NCBI GenBank assembly: GCA_020746105.1
Contig: CM036657.1
Location: 3,185,652-3,249,651 of the forward strand
DNA length: 64,000 bases
Origin: Trogon surrucura
Taxonomy: Eukaryota; Chordata; Aves; Trogoniformes; Trogonidae
Reading direction: 5' to 3'
This document shows, in pieces, positions 20,621-31,424 of the stretch. The position numbers and the translations under genes are program-made. The stretch's first letter is position 1; each line of letters begins with the position of its first letter. The notes beneath the pieces were generated by a model, which was not told the origin of the DNA, made no database searches, and was given only the letters and a program-made list of their open reading frames with translations.

Positions 20621-23600
20621 TTGGCCCGGGAGAGCGACAGGCTCTATGCCTGGAGAAAGACTCTAGCCCTGGGCGTTCCCCAGACTTCGCAGCATGGGCA
20701 ACCTGTTAAGCATAGTTGGAGGCTGCTGGAATTGCTGAAAGTAAATGCAATGAGTCACAATTCTAGGGCATCAGCTTCCCCCATGTTTGAGAGTATAATT
20801 AAACCCATCTGGTTAGTAAATCAGTGGTCTGCTGATAAGAAGATTTACTCATGGCAATTGCTGTGGGAATGGTCATTAGCCCTTTTAAGGTGGATACCTT
20901 TTGTTCTAATGGTGCTAACAGGCAGGCGTTGGTTGTTGTCTGATAACAGGGTATGGACTTGTGGAAGCGAGGAGATGAAAGAGATGATTGTAAAAACTTG
21001 GGAAACCGCTTTAGCACAGACAGAGGTTTTGCAAATTGCATCACCAGTGCTATATCCTGTTTGTCGGTGCCCGCTGCCTAGTGCGGCTACAGGGTTTGTC
21101 ACTGAATTGCTTGGCGACCTTGAGAGAAGGCAGTCTGAATTACAAGCTGCTGCCCATTCCTGGACAGTTACCTTTGATATGAAGGATGTGTTTTTCATGG
21201 TCCCTCTAAGGGATGAAGACAAACCTCAGTTTGCCTTCACTTGGGAAGGGATACAGTATACGTTTAATCAACTCCCACAGGGCTACAAACATTCGCCCAC
21301 AATTGCCCACAATGCCTTGGCCAAACTCCTTGGTACTGTAGAGGTGCTGGCAGAAGTCTGCATTTATCAATATATAGATGACATCTTAATTGGTGGAAAC
21401 AACAAAGAACAAGTAGGACAAACAGCTAAGGCTGTTTGGAATGTGTTAACTGAAAATGGATTAGATGCTCCACCCTACAAATGCCAAAAATTTCTAGGTG
21501 CCTTATGGATAGCTGGTGCAATGACTGTACCTGATGACACTTTGTCTGCCATAGAGAAAGGGCAAACCTCACGTAAGAGGACAGAACTACAACAATTACT
21601 GGGCACTCTAGGCTATTGGAGGAAACATGTACCAGGTTATTCAGTAATTGCCCACCCACTTTACAACCTGTTGAAGAAAAACAGAGTATGGGACTGGACT
21701 CCACAACATACAGAAGCACTCAATATCTCAAGAGATGAACTCAAGACTTATCAAAGATTAGGCCCTCTACACCCACAGGACCCACCGAGAGTGGAGTGGG
21801 GATTTGCTGCTCATGCCTCCTACTGTAATGTGTTTCAAAAGGGACCACAGGGTCCGGCTAGGCCATTACTGTTTTCCTCCACTGCATTCAAGGAAAGTGA
21901 GTTATGATACTCAGATTGGGAGAAAGGGGTCCTTTCTCTCACCAGAGCAATTAAAGAGGCAGAAAAGTTATGTACCACCCAGGAGATTGTAGTGCAAGGT
22001 CCTTTTCCTCTGCTGAATTCAATCCTCAATGGAACACTCCCTCCTGAGGGTATGGCGCAAAAGGCTACTCTTAGAAAATGGTATGCATATATAGAGGGGA
22101 TTAGTCAGCTACTACAATTAAAGGAAGGCTCAACTAAAACATCTAAACTACAGCAACCTCTAAGTCCAGACCCAGCCATGCTAAGTCTGCCTTGTAAACC
22201 ATCCCCCATCAAGAAGGCCCCTGAATTTAAGACTGACACAAACACACAGGGTGTGTGGTTTACTGATGCATCGGCCTGGTGGGAGGGGTTAAAATGGCAG
22301 TACAAAGCAGTTGCACTGGAAATCAATACCGGGAGGACAGTCGAGGAGGTAGGAGAAGCAAGTGCACAAGTTGGAGAGCTGTGAGCCCTCTTACTAGCTG
22401 CTGAAAATGGTGCCACTGTCATTTACATTGACTCCTATCGACCTTCATGGGTGCCACTGAGTGGGTATGCCATTGGGAATCCAACGAGTGGGAAATAGGC
22501 CGCACCAAGGTATGGAGGGCAGAGGATTGGCAGCGCCTACTGGAAATAGGGAGATCATGACCCTTAAAGGTGGGATGGGTAAAAGGACATACAAGGGACA
22601 AAACCCCTGCTTCCAAGTGGAAACAACAAGTGGATCACTTGACTCAAATCAGAGCAACTTCTTGTGACGAGGACTGGGATCATCTAGCTGAATGGTTACA
22701 TGTAAAGGGAGACCATTCAAGTAAAGCAGACCTGTATTATGAATGTAGATCTCGAGGTTGGCCAATATTTATGAAGGTCTGTGAGGCAATTCTTACTGCT
22801 TGTCCACAATGCCAGATAAGACTTAAAGCTAACCATCCAAATCAAGCTCCCGCCCAACATATCAGATGGGGCAAGGCTCTTTGGAGTACCTGGCAAGTGG
22901 ATTATGTGGGACCATTAAAACCATCCCATGGAAAGAAATTCACCCTGATAGGAGTGGAAGTAGTTTCAGGACTGACAAGAGCTACAGCTACCAGTGCTGC
23001 CACTGGGGACCAAACAGTGCGAGTGCTGAGCGAGTGGTTTAGTGTTTTACCTACTCCTGAAAGTATTCAAAGAAACAACGGGTCACATTTTACAGCCACT
23101 GTAGTTCAAGATTGGGCCCGAGGGGAAGTTATTAAATGGGTGTTTCATACACCATATTAACCCCAGGCCAATGGGATCGTGGAACGCACTAATGGATTGA
23201 TTAAGCAGCATGCTGCTGTCTCACCATCTAACTGGGACACACAGTTGACCTGAGCAGATTTCATCATCAATAACTGCTAGTGAAGTTTTGGTAGTCCAAA
23301 GATTCAAGCATTCTGTCTATCAGAACCACTCATGGGCGCTAGCCCTAGACTAAGAATGCATAATAACTCTGAACCGGACAATACATCAGGCCATTTACCA
23401 TCACAGATATCTGTGGGACAACCAGTCATGGTGAAGTTGCCCTCGATAGGCATTGTGCCCATGACTCTGGTGATGATAATTTTCTGTTGCAAATGGTGGA
23501 GGAGTCGACTAGGAGAGGAGCACTGCTGGACCTCATCCTCGTTAACAAGGAGGATCTCGTTGAAGCAGTAAAGGGTGAGGGCTACCTTGGCTGCAGTGAC

Positions 23601-25929
23601 CATGGAATGGTGGAGTTCAAGATCTCATGTAGCAGAAACAAAATAGCAAGCAGAATTGCAACCCTGGACTTTGCCAAGGCAAACTTTGGATTTTTCAAAC
23701 AATTACTCGAGAAAATCCCATGGGCAAGGCTGTTTGAAGGTAAAAGGGCCCAAGATAGTTGGTTAGCGTTCCAGGACTGCATCTACCGTGCTCAAGATCA
23801 GAGCATCCCGACACGTAGGAAGTCAAGGAAGGGAACCAGGAGACCTGCGTGGCTAAACAAGGATCTGCTGGGTAAGCTCAAGGGCAAGAGGAGAATTTAC
23901 AGATCTTGGAAGGCGGGGCTGGCCACTTGGGAAGAATATAAGGCTGTTGTCCGAGGATGTAGGGAGGCAACTAGGAAAGCAAAGGCCTCCCTAGAATTGA
24001 ACCTGGCGAGAGGGGTCAAGGACAACAGGAAGAGTTTTTTAAATACGTGGCAGATAAAACTAACACCAGAAGCAATGTAGGCCCACTGATGAATGAGGTG
24101 GGTGCCTTGGTGACAGATGATACAGAGAAGGCAGAGTTACTGAATGCCTTCTTTGTCTCTGTCTACTCTGCCGGAGGCTGTCCTGAGGAGCCCCGTTCCC
24201 CTGAGGCCCCAGAGGAAGTCAGGGCAGTGGAGGAGTTTGCTTTAGTCGATGAGGACTGGGTTAGGGACCAATGAAGCAATCTGGACATCCATAAATCCAT
24301 GGGTCCAGACGGGATGCATCCACGGGTGCTGAGGGAGCTGGCTGATGTCATTGCTAGACCACTCTCCATCATCTTTGCCAAGTCTTGGGAGACGGGAGAG
24401 GTGCCTGAGGACTGGAGGGAAGCAAATGTCACTCCAGTCTTCAAAAAGGACAAGAAGGAGGACCCGGGTAACTATAGACCGGTCAGCCTCACCTCCATCC
24501 CTGGGAAAGTGATGGAACGACTTATCCTTGGTGCCATCTCAAGGCATATCAAGGATAAGAGGGTCATTAGAGACAGTCAACATGGCTTCACCAAGGGGAA
24601 GTCGTACTTGACTAACCTCATAGCCTTTTATGAGGATATAACAAGGTGGATAGATGATGGCCGAGCGGTGGATGTGGTCTACCTTGACTTCAGTAAAGCA
24701 TTTGACACAGTCTCCCACAGCATCCTTGCTGCTAAACTGAGGAAGTGTGGTCTAGACTCTCGGGTAGTGAGGTGGACTGCGAACTGGCTAAGGGAAAGAA
24801 GCCAAAGAGTCGTGGTCAATGGGGCGGAGTCTGGTTGGAGGCCTGTATCCAGTGGAGTCCCTCAAGGGTCGGTACTGGGACCAGTATTATTCAATATATT
24901 CATCGATGACTTGGATGAGGGACTAGAGAGTACTATCAGCAAGTTTGCTGATGACACCAAGCTGGGAGGAGTGGCTGACACACCAGAAGCCTGTGCTGCC
25001 ATCCAGCGAGACCTGGACAGGCTGGAGCATTGGGCGGGTAAAAATTTAATGAAATACAACAAGGGTAAATGTAGGGTCTTGCATCTGGGTAGGAACAACC
25101 CCAGGTTCCAGTATAAGTTGGGGAATGACTTATTAGAGAGCAGCACAGGGGAAAGGGACCTGGGAGTCTTGGTGGACAGCAGGATGACCATGAGCTAGCA
25201 CTGTGCCCTTGTGACCAGGAAGGCCAATGGCATCCTGGGGTGTATTAGAAGGGGGGTGCTTAGTAGGTCGAGAGAGGTTCTCCTTCCCCTCTACTCTGCC
25301 CTGGTGAGACCCCATCTGGAAGACTGTGTCCAGTTCTGGGCCCCTCAGTTCAAGAAAGACAGGGAACTGCTGGAGAGAGTCCAGCACAGGGCAACTAGGG
25401 TGATTAAGGGAGTGGAGCATCTCCCTTATGAGAAAAGACTGAGGGAGCTGGGGCTCTTTAGTTTGGAGAAGAGGAGACTGAGGGGTGACCTCATTAATGT
25501 TTACAAATATATCAAGGGTGAGTGTCACGAGGATGGAGCCAGGCTCTTCTCGGTGACAACCAATGATAAGACAAGGGGTAATGGGCTGAAACTGGAACAT
25601 AAGAGGTTCCGCTTAAACTCGAGAAGAAACTTCTTCTCAGTGAGGGTGACGGAACACTGGAACAGGTTGCCCAGGGAGGTTGTGGAGTCTCCTTCTCTGG
25701 AGACATTCAAGACCTGCCTGGACACGTTCCTGTGTAGTATTATCTAGGCGTTCCTGCTCTGGCAGGGGGATTGGACTTGATGATCTTTCGAGGTCCCTTC
25801 CAATCCCTAACATTCTATGATTCTATGATTCATTCTATGAAACCTAGAGGTTTATATCCTTGGGAGGCCCTAGACAGAAATGGAAAAACACACCGTATTA
25901 GTGTCCAGTGGATAATCTCCGACTTCTAA
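20621..25929 (+). pseudogene. pol: ERV3 pol: RT, RNase H, integrase
   Basis: The frame 20,621-21,907 (428 codons) holds RT palm from about residue 150: VTFDMKDVFFMVPL, YTFNQLPQGYKHSPT and the catalytic QYIDDIL, then thumb (LGTLGYWRKHVPGYS). The fingers are missing. RNase H follows at 21,992-22,384 with FTDASAWW. Integrase at 22,570-23,160 shows a His-rich zinc region ending CPQC and core WQVDYVGP, but the second catalytic Asp is replaced (IQRNNGSHF); the Glu survives in VERTNG after a stop at 23,158. CR1-3 interrupts it at 23,471, and the C-terminal end resumes at 25,843 (GLYPWEALDRNGKTHRI), stopping at 25,929. At least four stops make it inactive. Confidence 0.86.
23471..25842 (+). mobile_element. 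CR1-3, LINE in ERV3 integrase
   Basis: About 2.37 kb from the endonuclease C-terminal end to the octamer tail (ATTCTATGATTCTATGATTC). The endonuclease end is open at 23,487-24,080. RT is open for 299 codons at 24,299-25,198 ([64 protein letters not shown]). One TAG at 25,196 separates it from the in-frame rest, 25,211-25,747. It is one of the best-preserved CR1 RTs in the window. Confidence 0.94.
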
Positions 25930-26730
25930 CCTGAAAGGCCAGTCCTGAGAGGCTGAGGTCCACTTTTGTGTTCTCTTTTAGAACAATGAATGAAGACCCC
26001 TACGATTGCCAGAAGAAGATGGATGTGAAGTGCTGGGGTGTTCAGCAGATGGATGTAGTGCCTATGTCCTGAAGGCATATGTGGACTCAATAGACTAACA
26101 TGGAAAGGACTCATTGCTACAATGAAAACTGTTTGGCTGAAGGGATTTCAATATGTTTGGGTTTTCTGGGCCAGGTTATGTTATGACAGGGCATTTTAAG
26201 GGTCTATAACTGAGGAGTTTGTGTCTCAGATCTTCAGGAGACGTGAAGATGAAGGAAGATACTACCAAATGGACTTCTCTCCACCTTCTGGATAGCTTCT
26301 GGGGACTGTCAGGGTGGGGAGAGCAGCATACATTAATAACCTGTTGTTGTGATTCTGCACATTGTTAACTCCGTTAAATGTTGATATATGTTTGGTGTTT
26401 GGGAGGTGGTTTATTGTTATACCTCAACGTTTGAGGAATCTATCTTCCATATTGCTAATTCTATTAAGTATTGATATGTTATACCTCAATGATTCACTAA
26501 TCTATCTATCTATCTTGCATATTGTTAAGTATTGATATATGCTTAGTGCTACGTTTTATAGCACTTTGAAAATGCCTTATGTTCTATTGTAAACCAAGCC
26601 TTGACTGGGGAATGATGATCTGGAGTGATCAATCCTCACCAAGACTGCACCCCCTTTTAACCTTGGAGGCAAGAGGTGCCTGTACCACCACTTCAAGGAG
26701 AGTCAAGATGACTGTGGTCACGGAGTGGAT
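25930..26730. other. ERV3 3' region without recognisable gene
   Basis: Sequence between the end of pol and the 3' LTR. It has only short frames, AT-rich repeats of TTGATATATG type and TCTATCTATCTATC (about 26,495-26,515). No env motif is found. The tract before the LTR (GGTCACGGAGTGGA) is a weak polypurine candidate. Confidence 0.55.
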
Positions 26731-27318
26731 TGTGGCAGGTGCATCCTTCCCCATTGGTCGGGAGCGCCCCACCCCCTCTGTGAGTCAGCAGTTGCTAGGC
26801 AGATTTCAGAGAATTTTCTGGAAACCTGGGCTGGCTCGGAAATGACCCATCACCCTGAGGGGCACTCCCAGGAAGTTGGCTGGCAGCCAATAAGAGGCCA
26901 ATATGGCTTGATTGATCACAGTCAACTCGACTGAGACTTTAAAATGGGGTGCTGGCAGCCCTCTTGGGGGAGTTCCCTCTTGGCAGCTGGCTCTGCAGGT
27001 AGGGGTACTCAATCTCCCCCCTTAGGTGGGATGCCGCCTAAGGACTTTTGTCCCTGGGGTTGAGACTCCTCATCTGTATAAGGTGTCCTTACCATTCTCG
27101 AGATTGAGACTCCTCATCTTTTCATAAGGTGAGCGTATTAGGATCCGGATCATTATTCTTTGGTGAGGGTGGGTGTAGTGTAGTTAACTCTTTTCCAATT
27201 GATACCCGAACCTTTCATTTTGGAGGCACTTGCGTTTATTAATAAATCCAATTTAGGCACGTGGGAATTTATCATCTTTAGAAACATGGGCGCGCTCTTC
27301 TCCACTGTCTCCATGACA
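26731..27318 (+). mobile_element. ERV3 3' LTR (LTR-F)
   Basis: 588 bp, TGTGGCAGGTGCATCC to CTCCATGACA. It contains AATAAATCC at about 27,239. It differs from the 5' LTR at scattered bases and by the extra block near 27,080, so the insertion is not recent. Confidence 0.92.
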
Positions 27319-28864
27319 CACACTGCCCCCTGAGCTGGAAGAAAGGGATGAGGAACAAGCCACTCTCCATCATCTTTCAGCAGTCCTGGTTAACTTGGGA
27401 TGTCCCAGTGGACTGGAGGCTGGCAAATGTAATGCCCATCTTCAAGAAGGACAGAAAGGAGGATCCTGGTAGCTACAGACCTGTCAGCATTACCTCACTG
27501 CTGGGAAAGGTGATGGAACAAATAATCTCATGAGCCATCAGAGAACAATTAAAAGCCAACAGGGAGATCGGGCCCAGTCAGCATGGATTCATGAGGGGCA
27601 GATCCTGCTTGACCAATCTAATCTCATCAAACTGGGCTGGTTTAGCTCAGTGGGTTGAGCGTGGTGCTTGAAACACCCAAGGTCGGGGGTTCGATTCCCG
27701 TTTGGTTCTCACGTGTTGCCTGACCTAGTCGAGAGGTGGTGTCCCTGCTCACAACGGGGAGGTTGGATTAAAATGATCTCTAAGGTCCCTTCCAGCCCAG
27801 GCCATTCTATGATTCTATGATGATGAAACGAGGTGACCTGCTTAGTGGATGACGGAAAGGCTGTCGATGTAGTGTAGCTGGACTTCAGTAAGGCCTTTGA
27901 CACTGTCCCCCACAACATCCTTATGGCTAAGTTGGCTGCCCATGGCTTGGATGGGCACATACTCTGCTGGGTGAAACACTGGTTGGATGACCGGGCCCAA
28001 AGAGTTGTGGTCAATGGAGTTAAATCCAGTTGGTGGCAAGTCACGAGTGGCGTCCCGCAGGGCTTGGTGCTGGGGCCACTCCTGTTTAACATCTTCATCA
28101 ATGATCTTGATGAGGGGATCGAGTGCACCCTCAGCAAGTTTGCAGATGACACCAAGCTGGGAGGGAGTGTCGATCTGCTGGAGGGTAAAAAGGCCAGCTG
28201 AATATGAGTCAGCAGTGTGCCCAGGTGGCCAAGAAGGCCAACAGCATCCTGGCTTGTATTAGAAATTTTGTGACCAGCAGAAGTAGGGGAGGTGATTGTC
28301 CCCCTGTACTCAGCACTGGTGAGGCCACACCTTGAGTATTGTGTTCACTTTTGGGCACCTCAGTATAAGAGGGATATCGAGGTGTTGGAGCGAGTGCAGA
28401 AGAGGGCAACAAAGGTCCTGGAGAACAGACCTTATGAGGAGCGATTGAGGAAGCTGGGACTGTTCAGTTTAAAGAAGAGGAGGCTGAGGGGGGACCTCAT
28501 CATGCTCTACAGTTACTTGAAAGCACATTGCAGAGAGGTTGGTGCTGGTCTCTTCTCACAGGTCATTAGGGACAGAACTAGGGGCAATGGGTTCAAGTTG
28601 CAACAGGGCAAGTTTAGACTGGACATTAGGAGGAAATTCTTCAAGGAAAGAGTGGTAAGACACTGGAACGGACTGCCTCGGGAGGTGGTTCAGTCGCCAT
28701 CCCTGGATGTGTTTAAATGTCGTTTAGATGTGGTGTTGGGTGATATGGCTTAGGAGTGAACTTTTAGTATAGGGTTAATGGTTGTAGTGTAGGGTTAATG
28801 GTTGGACTTGATGATCCCAAGGGTCTTTTCCAACCAGAACTGTTCTGTTTCCATGATTCTATGA
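27319..28864 (+). mobile_element. CR1-2b, LINE, 3' portion
   Basis: Continues CR1-2b after ERV3. RT pieces: PLSIIFQQSWLTWDVPVDWR, NYRPVS-like [20 protein letters not shown] residues, [30 protein letters not shown], then a 28,292-28,753 frame ([18 protein letters not shown]). It ends in a CR1 tail at 28,864 (CCATGATTCTATGA). A SINE interrupts it at 27,635-27,822. Several stops and frameshifts; older than CR1-3. Confidence 0.9.
27635..27822 (+). repeat. tRNA-headed SINE with CR1-like tail
   Basis: The head resembles a tRNA-Ile gene: GGCTGGTTTAGCTCAGTGGG (A box) and GGTTCGATTCC (B box, 27,688-27,698), with a TGGTGCTTGAA anticodon region. It then runs through AACGGGGAGGTTGGATTAAA into the CR1-type tail CCATTCTATGATTCTATGATG. 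The flanks ATCAAAC (27,626) and ATGAAAC (27,823) look like a target duplication with one change. This layout fits the passerine TguSINE1 type. Confidence 0.85.
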
Positions 28865-28978
28865 AAATCAGGAAGGTGTGGGTAGAGCACTGCTGGTGCA
28901 GTGCCGTGCTCCCCTTGACTGCCTTGGCCATCCCAAGTGTTTCTGCAGCTCCAGTCTCTATGGATCTCTGAACCCAAA
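28865..28978 (+). repeat. 177-bp satellite fragment
   Basis: AAAATCAGGAAGGTGTGGGT through CTCTATGGATCTCTGAACCC. It ends at LTR-B copy 4, which entered the telomere-like core. Confidence 0.9.
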
Positions 28979-29349
28979 TAAAGAGGGTCCCTTCGGAGAG
29001 CCGGACAAGACAACGACAAATCCCACCAATACGGGTACATGTCGTTCTCCCTTTATTGCTCTGGACAGCTCAATATATACAGTTAAGTGGTGTTCATGCG
29101 CCTGCCCCTTCACAGAGTTGGTCAGTTAGAGGTTTAGACGCACCAGCGTTTTATTGGATAGTGCCATTCAACTATGCAGGCGACTCTCGCCCCTCCCCTT
29201 CCCCCGGCAAGGCTAGGAAACAGCTACACCTCCTCCTCTCCGTGCCCCCAGGCAGCTTCAAGGACAGAGTCTTTATTTAGGCCTAAGATGGGTTGTCCAA
29301 AACCCTTAAATGGATACTGTGCTCTTGCTCCAGAATAAATTCGTCTACA
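28979..29349 (-). mobile_element. LTR-B solo LTR, copy 4
   Basis: 371 bp on the minus strand, starting TGTAGACGAATTTATTCTGG. Flanks CCCAAA (28,973-28,978) and CCCTAA (29,350-29,355) are a 6-bp duplication of the telomere-like core with one change. Confidence 0.88.
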
Positions 29350-29600
29350 CCCTAACCCTAACCACGATCCTGCACCTCAGGGTTCAGCCTGAAATCATAA
29401 TGGCCATGGCTGTCCCAAAGTCAGAAAGTTGTGGATGGAATGCTGTTGATGCTGTCCAGTGCTCCCCTTGGAATGACTTGTCCAACCCAAGTGTCTCTGC
29501 AGCTCAAGGCTCTATGGATCTCTGAATCCTAGCCCTAAACAGGACCCTGCACCTCAGGGTTCAACCTGATGTCTCTATGGCCATGGCTGTCCCAAAATCA
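29350..29600 (+). repeat. 177-bp satellite, about 1.4 monomers
   Basis: CCCTAACCCTAACCACG to CCCAAAATCA, then an abrupt switch to inverted satellite (GAGATCCATAG, 29,601-29,611). Confidence 0.92.
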
Positions 29601-29611
29601 GAGATCCATAG
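29601..29611 (-). repeat. Satellite inversion junction
   Basis: CCCAAAATCA joins GAGATCCATAG: the reverse complement of CTATGGATCTC follows the forward body with about 100 bp missing. The reverse complement of the same junction occurs at 58,605-58,625. Confidence 0.85.
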
Positions 29612-30010
29612 TGTCACGTCCCACCCAGGAGAGAGTGACCAGTGACTTTCAGATTCGTAATACACCACCAGCGTGGACAATGGTGAGACAGGTCTCAAGG
29701 CCCATTCACAAACATTTATTAATTTATCCCAATCTATAGATCGGACTCACGACAATTGACTGAAATTCATAAGCACGGTAGGGCAGACATTATAACAAAA
29801 ATCCAAAAAAAAAAGCGGAAAAGCAATGAACTTACAACAACTTAATAATAATAACAAGGAATAATAAAGGGCATCTAAACACAATATTAAGTCAGACAAT
29901 ATCACACTTAACCATCACAAGAAGGAAATTTAGGCATAAAACCAAATATACAGCACAATAGTCCTTGCAGTACTTAACGAGGAAAAGGGAAAAAGAGAAA
30001 GAGAGAGAGT

Positions 30011-30043
<33 letters not shown>

Positions 30044-30473
30044 CACTGGTCCGGGTTCATGCAATGGTCCAGCCAAAGCAGAGTTGAGGATGCACCCATC
30101 GTTGTCTTCTTTCTTCTTTTTCTTATTGTTGAAATCTTTGCTTTACCTTCCCTCAATTTATACACCATTTTCTACGTGAGGACCTGCAGAATGCCAAGTA
30201 GGGGCATTCTTTACAGTAATTATCATTAATATGTGCGAATGCCCTACCTCCTTGAAAGATATGCTAGAGAAAAGGTCATCCTGCATCCTCAAGATTTCTT
30301 AATTCCTACACATGTTTGTCCCCAGGGCTGTTTGATGCATTTGTAGCCTTATCAGATCGCCCCTCTACAATATTCCATAGGACCAAAAACTGGTTTTGTT
30401 TTCTGACCATGCTGGTGGATTGTAAAAATGACAAGGAATATTTAAGGCAAAATCCACGAATCAGTCCGCTACA
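29612..30473 (-). mobile_element. LTR-C solo LTR, complete (862 bp)
   Basis: On the minus strand it starts TGTAGCGGACTGATTCGTGG and ends CCTGGGTGGGACGTGACA. Flanked by a perfect CATAG duplication (29,607-29,611 and 30,474-30,478). It carries a TATAAATTG box (antisense at about 30,165), a GA/CT microsatellite (about 29,999-30,045) and an AATAAATG signal. It inserted in satellite. Confidence 0.93.
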
Positions 30474-30968
30474 CATAGAGCCTGGGGCTGCAGAGACACT
30501 TGGGTTGGACAAGGCATTCCAAGGGGAGCACGGCACTGCAACAACAGTACTCCACCAACATGTTTCTGATTTTGGGATACCCATGACCATAGAGACATCA
30601 GGCTGAACCCTGAGGTACAGGATTCTACTTAGGGTTTGGTTTCAATGATCCATAGAGCTTTTTGCTGCAGAGACATGTGGGCTGGACAAGGCATTCCAAG
30701 GGGAGCACACCACTGCACCAACAATGCTCCACCAATACCTTTCTGATTTTGGGGCAGTCATTGCCATAGAGACGTCATGCTTAACCCTTAGTTGCAGGGT
30801 CCTGGTTATGGTTTGTGTTCAGTGATCCATAGAACCTTTTGCTGCAGAGGCACTTGGTCTGGATAAGGCATTCCAAGGGGAGCGCAGCACTGCACCAGCA
30901 GTGCTCTAGCCACATCTTTCTGATTTTAGTACACCCATGGCCATAGAGAATTCATCCTGAACCCAGAG
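30474..30968 (-). repeat. 177-bp satellite, inverted, about 2.8 monomers
   Basis: CATAG monomer marks at 30,474, 30,651 and 30,828, spaced exactly 177 bp. It ends at CCCAGAG, the ERV4 target site. Confidence 0.93.
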
Positions 30969-31424
30969 TGCGGGGAGCCTCATGCTGGAGAAACAGGAAC
31001 TGCAGGCAACGACTCAATATGAGCACGAACAAACAGATCCAACTTTATTCTTTTCTACCAAACATTTATACTCTTTCAACTCTCAGTACATTACACTTTC
31101 TGTTATCTCATTGGTTATTACTACATTCTATCTACTACAACAGTTACTGATTGGTGCGGTTACATCTAATATGCCTACACTTAAACTGTCAGGACGTTGC
31201 ACCTCCAGATGTCCAGTGTCTTTGTTCTCAGTGACAAACAAGAAAGATTTGTAACCTTGTTTTGCTTCAAGGAAGCAAAACAAGGGCAGACTGACCTTAA
31301 TGATCCGTGACTTGTTTGCTTCAGGGAGGCACATCATCAGAAGGCTGACCTTGAGGATCAAAGAATCTAAGGTATTTTCCCAAGCGCAGGCTACAATGTT
31401 ATAGCGCCAGCAAGGCCCGCAACA
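30969..31424 (-). mobile_element. ERV4 3' LTR
   Basis: 456 bp; minus strand TGTTGCGGGCCTTGC to GAGGCTCCCCGCA. It differs from the 5' copy only near 31,025 (A/G) and 31,201 (C/T) by my base-by-base reading. Confidence 0.95.

Larger units (their letters stand above)
19318..27318 (+). mobile_element. ERV3, class III (ERV-L-like) provirus
   Basis: Two LTR-F copies (19,318-19,867 and 26,731-27,318) face the same way. They are flanked by a perfect CACAC duplication (19,313-19,317 and 27,319-27,323) within CR1-2b. Inside are a degraded gag region and RT, RNase H and integrase with a YIDD box and a class III-like RT core. No env is recognisable. CR1-3 lies inside the integrase C-terminal end. Confidence 0.88.

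Noticed and set aside
27635..27710. A functional tRNA-Ile gene
   Set aside because: The head is fused to a SINE body and CR1-type tail, the acceptor stem does not pair properly, and it has a likely retroposition duplication.
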